DNA from: Hyphomicrobiales bacterium | Lineage (GTDB): Bacteria > Pseudomonadota > Alphaproteobacteria > Rhizobiales > Aestuariivirgaceae | DNA: 5,062 bases | Assembly (NCBI GenBank): GCA_012032065.1 | Contig: JAAURV010000242.1 | Location: 1-5,062, forward strand | Reading direction: 5' to 3' | Part shown: in pieces, positions 1-5,062 of the stretch | How the letters are laid out: every line of letters begins with the position of its first letter | Position numbering within the stretch: position 1 is the first letter of the stretch | Made by a program: the position numbers and the translations under genes | Notes under the pieces: model-generated | Databases searched by the model: none | What the model was told of the DNA's origin: nothing | What the model saw: the letters and a program-made list of their open reading frames with translations, nothing else

Positions 1-1349
1 TTGCCGATGATGGCGCGGGTGGAGGCAAAGATCGATGGCAGCGACTCGAGTGTTTCCATGACCGAGATATCGTCCGCGGCGTGCACGATGGGGCATACAG
101 CGTGCGTAATGAAATCGAAAATGCCTTGCGGCGTTGGCTTGCGGTTCAACTCGGTGAAATACGAGAGCATGCCGCCGCCAATGGCAGCTCCCGGAAACCC
201 AGCGCGCGCTGCCGCGGCCATCTCTTCATAGCTTGGTCCCCAGGGCCTTGGCGTATTGGGCTGGAAGGATTTCAGATCGTGCGTTTGGGTGACAACGACC
301 GCTTGCGGGCGCAGGCCGCCAGCGCGAACCGCTTTCGCGATCACCGGCATCTCTTCGCTTGCGGGCGCTTTCGCGGGCAGAATGATTTCAAGCGTGATAG
401 GGCAGACGCACTTTTCCGCGAGTTTGCGGAAGGCATCCGCCGCTTCGGCTTGGCCCTTGTTGCGGCCATCGATCTGGCAGACGAGATGGCGCGGGCGCAT
501 GGCGGCAATTTGTCCGGCAGCGGCAAGGCTTGCGGCGGCTTCGCGCATCGGAACGGCAATTCCGAAGCGTGGCATCCTGCCTTTCACCGCTCCGAGTGAA
601 ACTTCGATGGCCTTGCCCGCCTTCGTGCCGGATTTCTTTTTTGGCTTGCCGCTGAAGGAGACGGTGATCCTCTGCGTGAAGGGCTCGCCCTTCTTCAATG
701 TGTAGGGCCAGGGGTCGAGCAGCGAACAGACGTATGTCTTGTACGACGCATCCATCCAGTTGCGATGGTCCTCCATTTCGAATTTGTTGCCCTCCATCAG
801 AACCGTGGCCTTGAGGCCGGGCTGCACCTGATGGGTGAGCGAGCGGATTTCGAAGATGGGCTGGCCTGGAGAAATGATGCCCGGGAAGTTGCGGCTCTCG
901 GTCTTACCATCGGTGTGCACGACTTCGACCGGCGCTCCGACGACGCCTTCAAGCGGATGGAGGACGACGAAGCCGGTGCGGTTGGTGAAGAAGTCCGAGC
1001 CTGGCGTGCCGGTGGCTTCGAAGGTGACGGCGCCATCGGATTTGGCTTCGACCTTCGCTTCGTAGCGGAGCGATTGCTGCGCGTCCTTGCACAGCGCCGT
1101 GTAGGAAACGGTGAAGCCGTTCCTGCCTTGCTTCACCTTGAGATCGGAGATGGCGGGCGCATAGGTGCCCCAGTTCCTGTCGCGCGCGAGATAACCGATG
1201 CCGCGCAACACTTCCGTGCCGTGATACTTGATGTAGCGGAGAGCGCCATTGTCGAGCACGGCGCTAACGGGTCCGGCGCGCAGCGTGTGCCGCTTCGGTT
1301 CCGGTGTGTTGGTGCCCGTGAGCTTCATGAGGCGAGTGAGCGTAGCCAT
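1..1349 (-). CDS. apnL: D-apionate lactonase (ApnL), C-terminus beyond window edge
   Basis: The frame is open from ATG 1349-1347 to the window edge: 449 codons with no stop, so the gene is partial at its 3' end. ApnL hydrolyses D-apionolactone to D-apionate in D-apiose breakdown. Visible parts are an N-terminal beta-rich domain (about residues 20-233) with family-like stretches RNWGTYAPAISDL (58-70), RTGFVVLHP (124-132) and MEDHRNWMDASYKTY (192-206); a Lys/Gly-rich linker (about 234-247, KPKKKSGTKAGK); and a barrel-like middle domain from about 260 with RPWGPSYEEM (368-377), IGGGMLSYFTELNRK (390-404) and CPIVHAADDISVMETLESLP (419-438). I matched these from memory of the family, not by a search. 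No signal peptide is seen, so it should be cytoplasmic. The start is supported by AGGAGG five bases upstream; an in-frame ATG at 1328 lacks such a site. It lies 14 bases after the ATPase gene and is probably co-transcribed with the transporter. A related uncharacterised lactonase or glycoside-hydrolase-like enzyme is the main alternative. Confidence 0.8.
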   Translation of the reverse strand, partial: MATLTRLMKLTGTNTPEPKRHTLRAGPVSAVLDNGALRYIKYHGTEVLRGIGYLARDRNWGTYAPAISDLKVKQGRNGFTVSYTALCKDAQQSLRYEAKVEAKSDGAVTFEATGTPGSDFFTNRTGFVVLHPLEGVVGAPVEVVHTDGKTESRNFPGIISPGQPIFEIRSLTHQVQPGLKATVLMEGNKFEMEDHRNWMDASYKTYVCSLLDPWPYTLKKGEPFTQRITVSFSGKPKKKSGTKAGKAIEVSLGAVKGRMPRFGIAVPMREAAASLAAAGQIAAMRPRHLVCQIDGRNKGQAEAADAFRKLAEKCVCPITLEIILPAKAPASEEMPVIAKAVRAGGLRPQAVVVTQTHDLKSFQPNTPRPWGPSYEEMAAAARAGFPGAAIGGGMLSYFTELNRKPTPQGIFDFITHAVCPIVHAADDISVMETLESLPSIFASTRAIIG

Positions 1350-1354
1350 CAAAA

Positions 1355-1360
1355 CCTCCT
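1355..1360 (-). promoter_or_regulatory. Strong ribosome binding site of apnL
   Basis: A perfect AGGAGG (minus strand) lies five bases before ATG 1349, inside the 14-base gap after the ATPase stop codon. It fixes the apnL start. It is the strongest Shine-Dalgarno match in the window and suggests the enzyme is translated well from the end of the operon message. Confidence 0.85.
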
Positions 1361-1363
1361 GTC

Positions 1364-2425
1364 TCAGATGACTTTGTCCGTCGCGGGATCAATGATCGCG
1401 GCGCGGGACATGTCGATTTCGATTGCAAGCTGCGCGCCGGGTTTCGTGGCGGCGTGTGCGTCGAACTCGCCGACGATGGTGGAGCCGCCAAACGGAATCG
1501 TGGCATGGAGCCGTGTCCCGGTGGGCTGAACAAGCTCGACGATCACATGATGCGCGGTCCGCGATCCCTTCGCACCGAGCGAGATGTGTTGTGGGCGGAT
1601 GCCAACAATCACTGCGCCGCCTTCCTTGCCCTTGGGTGAAGGCAGCGGAAGCTTCGCGCCATCTTCCAGTGTCACAACACCTTTGCCGATGCGGCCCTTG
1701 AGGAAGTTCATCTTGGGGCTGCCGAGGAAGCCCGCGACGAATTTTGTCGCCGGGCGTTCGAAGAGAGCGAGCGGCGAGCCTTGCTGTTCGATGACGCCGT
1801 CGCGCAGAAGCACGATGCGGTCGGCGAGCGTCATTGCTTCGATCTGATCATGCGTCACATAGATCATCGTGCGCTTTAGTTCCTGATGCAGGCGCTTGAT
1901 CTCGACCCGCATGTCGTCGCGCAATTGAGCATCGAGATTGGAGAGCGGTTCGTCGAAGAGAAAGAGCAGCGCATCGCGCACGATGGCGCGGCCGATGGCG
2001 ACGCGCTGGCGCTGGCCGCCGGAGAGTTCGCGCGGGAAACGTTTGAGCAAAGCGCCAATGCCCAGCATCTCGGCGGCGCGGGCCACGCGCTTTTGCGTTT
2101 CGGCTTCGGCGAATTTTCGGGCGCGGAGTCCGAAGGCGATGTTGTCCTCGACCGAGAGATAGGGATAGAGCGCGTAATTCTGGAACACCATGGCGATGTC
2201 TCGGTCGCGCGGGCGCGCCCAAGTGACATCCTTGCCGCCAATCTCGATGCGGCCTCCGCTTGCTTCTTCCAGACCCGCGACGGTGCGGAGCAACGTGGAC
2301 TTGCCGCAGCCTGAGGGGCCCACGAAGACGGTGAACTCGCCGGACGGCACTTCGAGATCGATGCCTTTCAGGGCATGGAACTTGCCGTAGAATTTGTGCA
2401 GCCCGCTGACCTTGAGATCCGCCAT
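1364..2425 (-). CDS. CUT1 sugar ABC transporter ATP-binding protein (MalK/UgpC type)
   Basis: This 353-residue ATPase powers carbohydrate import and would act as a dimer on the cytoplasmic face of the two permeases encoded upstream. All core motifs are intact: Walker A GPSGCGKST (36-44), Q-loop Gln82 in MVFQNYALYP, signature LSGGQ (134-138), Walker B LLFLFDEP (153-160) with Glu159 as catalytic base, D-loop SNLD (162-165) and H-loop His192 in YVTHDQ. After GFLGSPKMNFL (232-242) comes a TOBE-type regulatory region with VGIRPQH (274-280), as in MalK, UgpC and MsmX. Length is normal for the family. The ATG is three bases downstream of the permease stop, with a moderate purine-rich site (AGGG) inside the last permease codons, which suggests translational coupling. 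UgpC/MsmX-type ATPases can serve several importers, so the protein alone does not reveal the substrate. Confidence 0.96.
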   Translation of the reverse strand: MADLKVSGLHKFYGKFHALKGIDLEVPSGEFTVFVGPSGCGKSTLLRTVAGLEEASGGRIEIGGKDVTWARPRDRDIAMVFQNYALYPYLSVEDNIAFGLRARKFAEAETQKRVARAAEMLGIGALLKRFPRELSGGQRQRVAIGRAIVRDALLFLFDEPLSNLDAQLRDDMRVEIKRLHQELKRTMIYVTHDQIEAMTLADRIVLLRDGVIEQQGSPLALFERPATKFVAGFLGSPKMNFLKGRIGKGVVTLEDGAKLPLPSPKGKEGGAVIVGIRPQHISLGAKGSRTAHHVIVELVQPTGTRLHATIPFGGSTIVGEFDAHAATKPGAQLAIEIDMSRAAIIDPATDKVI

Positions 2426-2428
2426 GAC

Positions 2429-3268
2429 CTATCCCTTGACCGCGCCCATGGAAATGCCGCGCACCAGGAAGCGCTGCATGGTCGCCACCGCGAAGAACAC
2501 AGGTATGGTGCCGAGCACCGACATCGCCGCGATCTTCGCCCAGAAATTCGATTGCCCGCCGAAGTAATGCGTGACCTGCACCGGGAAGGTCGTCACCTCC
2601 GTGCGCGTCAACACCAGCGCGAAAAGGAAGTCGTTCCAGGCGAAGACGAAGGTGAAGACGGCGGTGGCGAACAGGCCGGCGCGCGCCATGGGGAAGACGA
2701 CCTTCCACAACACTTCCCAGCGGGTGCAGCCGTCGACCAAAGCGCTCTCTTCGAGTTCGAGCGGAATGTCTTCGATGTAGCCGCGCATCATCCAGATCAC
2801 ATAGGGAAGATTGAAGGCGGTGTAGAGAATGATGAGGCCATGGAACGAGTCGACCCAGCCGAAGGCCACATAGAGCAGGAAAATCGGAAACACGATTGCG
2901 ACGGGCGGCATCATGCGCTGCGAGATGATCCACACCGCGAAGTTCTCGCCGCCCGTCTTGAATCGCGCCAGCGAGTATGCAGCGAGCGTGCCGAGGATCA
3001 TGGCGAAGATCGTGGATGCGCCGGCGAGAATCAGGCTGTTGAGCACCGTTTCCGCATCGCCGTCCTTGAATAGCACGCGATAGTTCGCGAACTGGACGCT
3101 CTTCGGATACCACACGGGCGGAAAGGCGAAGATTTCGTCGGGCGTCTTGAACGATATGATGAAAAGCCAATAGACCGGAAATACGAAGACGATGGTGATG
3201 AGGATGGCGAGCGCATAGCGGATGGCGAGACGCACGTCGTGGCGGCGGTGGAAGGGAAGAGCGCTCAT
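2429..3268 (-). CDS. CUT1 sugar ABC transporter permease (MalG/UgpE type)
   Basis: A 279-residue inner-membrane permease forming half of the translocation channel. Hydrophobic stretches at about 15-39, 77-101, 112-135, 141-165, 197-221 and 246-265 fit the six-helix MalG plan. The cytoplasmic EAA loop that docks on the ATPase is clear at about 173-197 (EESALVDGCTRWEVLWKVVFP), with the conserved Gly180 of the DG pair. The N-terminal PVYWLFIISFKTPDEIF segment and the C-terminal RFLVRGISMGAVKG end are typical of MalG-type subunits. The ATG overlaps the TGA of the preceding permease gene by four bases (ATGA), so the two should be translated in a coupled way. The frame is intact. Subunit type is near certain; the sugar cannot be read from it. 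Confidence 0.96.
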   Translation of the reverse strand: MSALPFHRRHDVRLAIRYALAILITIVFVFPVYWLFIISFKTPDEIFAFPPVWYPKSVQFANYRVLFKDGDAETVLNSLILAGASTIFAMILGTLAAYSLARFKTGGENFAVWIISQRMMPPVAIVFPIFLLYVAFGWVDSFHGLIILYTAFNLPYVIWMMRGYIEDIPLELEESALVDGCTRWEVLWKVVFPMARAGLFATAVFTFVFAWNDFLFALVLTRTEVTTFPVQVTHYFGGQSNFWAKIAAMSVLGTIPVFFAVATMQRFLVRGISMGAVKG

Positions 3269-4144
3269 TTGACCAGCCCCATGCGGCGGATGGCCCAGGT
3301 CACGATGATGGTGAGCATTGCGACGATAAGGAAGGCGATGGCCGCGGTGTAACTGGTTTCGAATTGCTTGAAGCCTTGCGTATAGGCGTAGATCGAAATG
3401 GTTTCCGTCATGGTGCCGGGGCCGCCCTGAGTCAGCGCCCAGACGATGTCGAAGATGCGGAAGAGATCAAGCCCGCGGATCAAGAGCGCGATTGCCATCA
3501 CCGGCCAGATGGCGGGCAGCACGATGTAGCGGAAGGTGCGGACGAAACTTGCGCCATCGATTTCGGCGGCTTCGGTTTGCGACTTGTCGACGTTGGAAAG
3601 CGCAGCCAGCAGGATGAGAAACATGAAGGGCGCCCACTGCCAGATCTCGCAGATGAGGATGGCGGGATAGACAAGATTTGGTTTCACCGTCCAAAGAGCC
3701 GCGACGGGCTCGCCCCAGATCCAGCCCAGAATCTGATTGATCGGGCCGTAGCGGTTGTCGAACAGCAGCCGCCCACGTCGCGCCCGCGACATGGGAGAGA
3801 TGATGGTGGGGAGAATCAGAAGCGAGACGAAGACGGGGGCGGCCCGGCAGCTTCTCGAGAAAGAGATAGGCCATGGCGAGACCAAGAGCCAGTTCGACGG
3901 GGAGCGCGATGACGAGAATGAGGAATGTATGAAGGAGCGACTCCCATAGCCGTTTGTCCTTGAAGAGTTGGGCGTAGTTGGCAAGGCCCGCGAACGATGT
4001 GTCCACTTCCATCATCGTGATGCTCATGAAGCTCACGATCAGCGAATAGACGAGCGGGAAGAGTCCGATCAGCAGCAGCAGAAACACCGATGGCGCGATG
4101 AGCCAGTATTTGAAATGGCGGTCGGGGTTGGCGGTGGCGGTCAT
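3265..4144 (-). CDS. CUT1 sugar ABC transporter permease (MalF/UgpA type), frameshifted as sequenced
   Basis: This is the MalF-type partner of the permease encoded just downstream. As written, no single frame spans it: the start frame (MTATANPDRHFKYWLIAPSV...) gives correct sequence to EKLPGR near 3840, and another frame carries the rest (RLLFDNRYGPIN... to RRMGLVK). Between them, VFVSLLILPTIISPM lies in the second frame but VAGATW reverts to the first. One extra base at 3835-3839, one missing base next to 3789/3790 and one extra base at 3772-3774 would restore a continuous 292-residue protein of normal length. That product has the expected helices (about 13-39, 70-97, 103-126, 157-183, 212-234, 265-287), the EAA loop at about 191-216 (EAAEIDGASFVRTFRYIVLP) and the family stretch VAGATWRLLFDNRYGPIN. 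The start at 4144 has GGAGG ten bases upstream. Sequencing or assembly error seems likelier than decay, because every other part of the operon is intact. Confidence 0.88.
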
Positions 4145-4154
4145 GTGCGAACGT

Positions 4155-4178
4155 CCTCCCCTGCTTTAGCGGGGGAGG
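4155..4178 (-). promoter_or_regulatory. Hairpin enclosing the Shine-Dalgarno of the MalF-type permease
   Basis: In the mRNA sense, CCTCCCC (4178-4172) pairs with GGGGAGG (4161-4155), followed by one C-A mismatch and two more pairs around a TAAA loop. The GGAGG in the second arm (4159-4155) is the only good Shine-Dalgarno for the permease ATG at 4144, ten bases away. If the stem forms, ribosome access is reduced, which would lower permease synthesis relative to the binding protein. This is a structural inference without folding energies. Confidence 0.6.
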
Positions 4179-4207
4179 AAGGGGCCCCCGCGGCGCGAAG
4201 CGCCGTG

Positions 4208-4258
4208 GGGGAGGTGAGGGTGAGTCAAGAACGTGCCAATGCACACCCTCACCTCCCC
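4208..4258. repeat. Perfect 15-base inverted repeat (palindrome C)
   Basis: GGGGAGGTGAGGGTG at 4208-4222 is the exact reverse complement of 4244-4258, with 21 bases between. It is the longest perfect stem in the window and the backbone of the palindrome cluster. It shares its outer bases with palindromes B and D, which suggests alternative folds or a mosaic of several repeat units inserted side by side. Confidence 0.85.
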
Positions 4259-4284
4259 ATCATGCTGACGCATGATGGGTCCCC

Positions 4285-4309
4285 TCCTCTCCCGCTTCGC
4301 AGGAGAGGA
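4285..4309 (-). other. Hairpin directly after the binding-protein stop codon
   Basis: TCCTCTCC (4309-4302, minus strand) pairs with GGAGAGGA (4292-4285), with a small inner GC/GC pair around the loop. It begins six bases after the binding-protein TAG (4318-4316). No run of T follows on the minus strand, so it is not a standard intrinsic terminator. It more likely acts as a 3' stability stem or partial attenuator, letting some transcripts continue into the permease genes. Confidence 0.55.
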
Positions 4310-4315
4310 CACTGG

Positions 4316-5062
4316 CTACATCTTCGGATAGGCGCCGCTCTTGGCGGCCCAGCCGGCATAGACGGCTTTTTGCGCGTCGACGCCGATCTTCTCCGTGATC
4401 GCGTCCCACTCGGCGGCGGCGGCATCGGCGATCGCCTTCGGATCGTCGCCCGCCCAGAGCTTCGAGACCATCTGGCGCAGCACTTCTTCGTACTTGTCGG
4501 TCTGAAGCAGCGATAGATCGAGAAGACCGGAGTTCGCGCCGGCTTGCAATGCCGCGAGGTAGTCCTTCGCGTCCGGCCATTTCGCCAGATACTCGGGCGA
4601 GACGAAATGCGAGTCGCGGAACGGATCGCGGAGCGCGTAGGGAAGCTGCACGCGCTGCAGGCTGGTCTCTTCGCTGTTGAGCCATTGAATGAAGAGATAG
4701 GCGGCCTCCTTGTTTTTGGATGTCGAGGCGACCGAGAGCGCGAAGCCCGCCGCAAGCTGCGGATGGCCGCCGGGCGGCAGCGCATAGCCGACCTTGCCGG
4801 CGATCGTTGTTTTGGGAACCCAGCTCAGCACTTCCTGATCGGTGCCATATCCGGCGGCCCAGCGCCCGTAGGGTGGCCAGGAGATTGTCATCGCGGTTTG
4901 GCCTTGCAGGAAAGCCGCGAGATTTTCGACAAAACCCCATTGCTCGACGCCTGGCGGCATCCAGGCATTCTCGGCGCGCATTTCGGTCAAGACGCGCACG
5001 CCGATGTCGGAGTTGATCGTCGCCTTCATGGCGTCGTCGAAGAATTTTCCGCCCTCGTTGCG
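4316..5062 (-). CDS. CUT1 extracellular sugar-binding protein, C-terminal part (5' end beyond window)
   Basis: The frame is open from the window edge (5062) to TAG 4318-4316, giving the last 248 residues of a solute-binding protein; family members are usually about 400-450 residues, so the signal peptide and N-terminal lobe lie outside. Family-like features are the GGKFFDDAMKATINSD stretch (4-19, counted from the window edge), AFLQGQTAMTISWPPYGRWA (50-69), the GYALPPGGHPQLAAGFALSVAS strand region (92-113), and the KNKEAAYLFIQWLNSEET helix (117-133) typical of the SBP_bac_1 group. The protein should bind sugar in the periplasm and deliver it to the two permeases. Aromatic residues such as Trp62, Tyr65 and Trp68 are candidates for the binding cleft. 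An internal ATG at 5029 is not the start, because homologous sequence continues upstream of it to the edge. The ligand cannot be told from sequence; the linked apnL points to an apiose-related sugar or acid. Confidence 0.93.
   Translation of the reverse strand, partial: RNEGGKFFDDAMKATINSDIGVRVLTEMRAENAWMPPGVEQWGFVENLAAFLQGQTAMTISWPPYGRWAAGYGTDQEVLSWVPKTTIAGKVGYALPPGGHPQLAAGFALSVASTSKNKEAAYLFIQWLNSEETSLQRVQLPYALRDPFRDSHFVSPEYLAKWPDAKDYLAALQAGANSGLLDLSLLQTDKYEEVLRQMVSKLWAGDDPKAIADAAAAEWDAITEKIGVDAQKAVYAGWAAKSGAYPKM

Larger units (their letters stand above)
4155..4309. repeat. Cluster of five REP-like palindromes between binding-protein and permease genes
   Basis: Almost the entire 171-base spacer is inverted repeats. 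From low to high coordinates: A 4155-4178; B 4185-4211, a 12-pair stem with one G-T pair and a GAA loop; C 4208-4258, a perfect 15-base inverted repeat around a 21-base loop; D 4256-4279, a 10-base inverted repeat (CCCATCATGC/GCATGATGGG) around TGAC; E 4285-4309, an 8-base inverted repeat. B, C and D share arm bases, so they cannot all form fully at once. The G/C-rich arms (CCTCCCC, GGTGAGGGTG) resemble palindromic repeats common in rhizobial genomes, which I infer from memory. No open frame here looks coding. By analogy with the REP between malE and malF of E. coli, the array could protect the binding-protein mRNA from 3' decay and keep its level above that of the permeases. Confidence 0.85.

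Noticed and set aside
765..1529. A 254-codon plus-strand open frame opposite apnL and the end of the ATPase gene
   Set aside because: It is antisense to convincing coding sequence and has no recognisable domain.
2375..3073. A 232-codon plus-strand open frame rich in His, Arg, Glu and Asp
   Set aside because: It is the antisense shadow of a membrane protein gene, which gives just such a charged composition.
1848..3170. A 440-codon open frame on the minus strand across the ATPase and MalG-type permease genes
   Set aside because: Its translation is Arg/His/Pro-rich with no family match, while the two genes it overlaps have complete motifs. It is an out-of-frame shadow favoured by high GC.
3364..3912. 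A 182-codon plus-strand open frame opposite the MalF-type permease
   Set aside because: It has the charged composition of an antisense shadow and no family resemblance.
3265..4144. Two separate permease genes or a programmed frameshift
   Set aside because: Neither half alone makes a full MalF-type subunit, the frame changes three times rather than once, and no slippery site with a stimulatory structure was evident. Indels fit better.
4185..4309. Intrinsic terminator after the binding-protein gene
   Set aside because: The stems are strong but none is followed by a T run on the minus strand, and the downstream genes clearly belong to the same importer.
4155..4309. CRISPR array
   Set aside because: The repeats are inverted rather than direct, vary in length and have no regular unique spacers.

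Overview
The window carries one minus-strand operon from a GC-rich bacterium, most likely an alphaproteobacterium of the rhizobial type. That guess rests on codon use, the protein style, and a cluster of G/C-rich palindromes of the kind scattered through rhizobial genomes; no marker gene fixes the taxon.

Read in the direction of transcription (high to low coordinates), the window holds: the C-terminal part of an extracytoplasmic sugar-binding protein (5062 to 4316, cut by the window edge); a 171-base spacer with five closely packed hairpins; a MalF/UgpA-type permease (4144 to 3265), whose reading frame is broken by a small cluster of apparent single-base indels; a MalG/UgpE-type permease (3268 to 2429); a MalK/UgpC-type ATPase with a C-terminal TOBE region (2425 to 1364); and a long open frame (1349 to the window edge at 1) that I recognise as D-apionate lactonase (ApnL), lacking its C-terminus because the window ends.

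The first four genes make a complete CUT1-family carbohydrate importer. The junctions are tight (4-base ATGA overlap, 3-base gap, 14-base gap), so the lactonase is almost certainly co-transcribed with the importer. ApnL hydrolyses D-apionolactone to D-apionate in the breakdown of D-apiose, a branched pentose of plant cell walls (rhamnogalacturonan II, apiogalacturonan) and of apiosyl glycosides. The simplest reading is an uptake and catabolism locus for D-apiose, an oxidised derivative, or an apiose-containing glycoside in a plant- or soil-associated bacterium. The substrate is inferred from gene context only.

The points most worth checking are the link between a CUT1-type importer and apnL, the three-indel cluster in the first permease, and the hairpin array between the binding-protein and permease genes. 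One hairpin arm of that array contains the permease's Shine-Dalgarno sequence. No RNA genes, mobile elements, CRISPR arrays or promoters were seen; the operon promoter should lie beyond position 5062.
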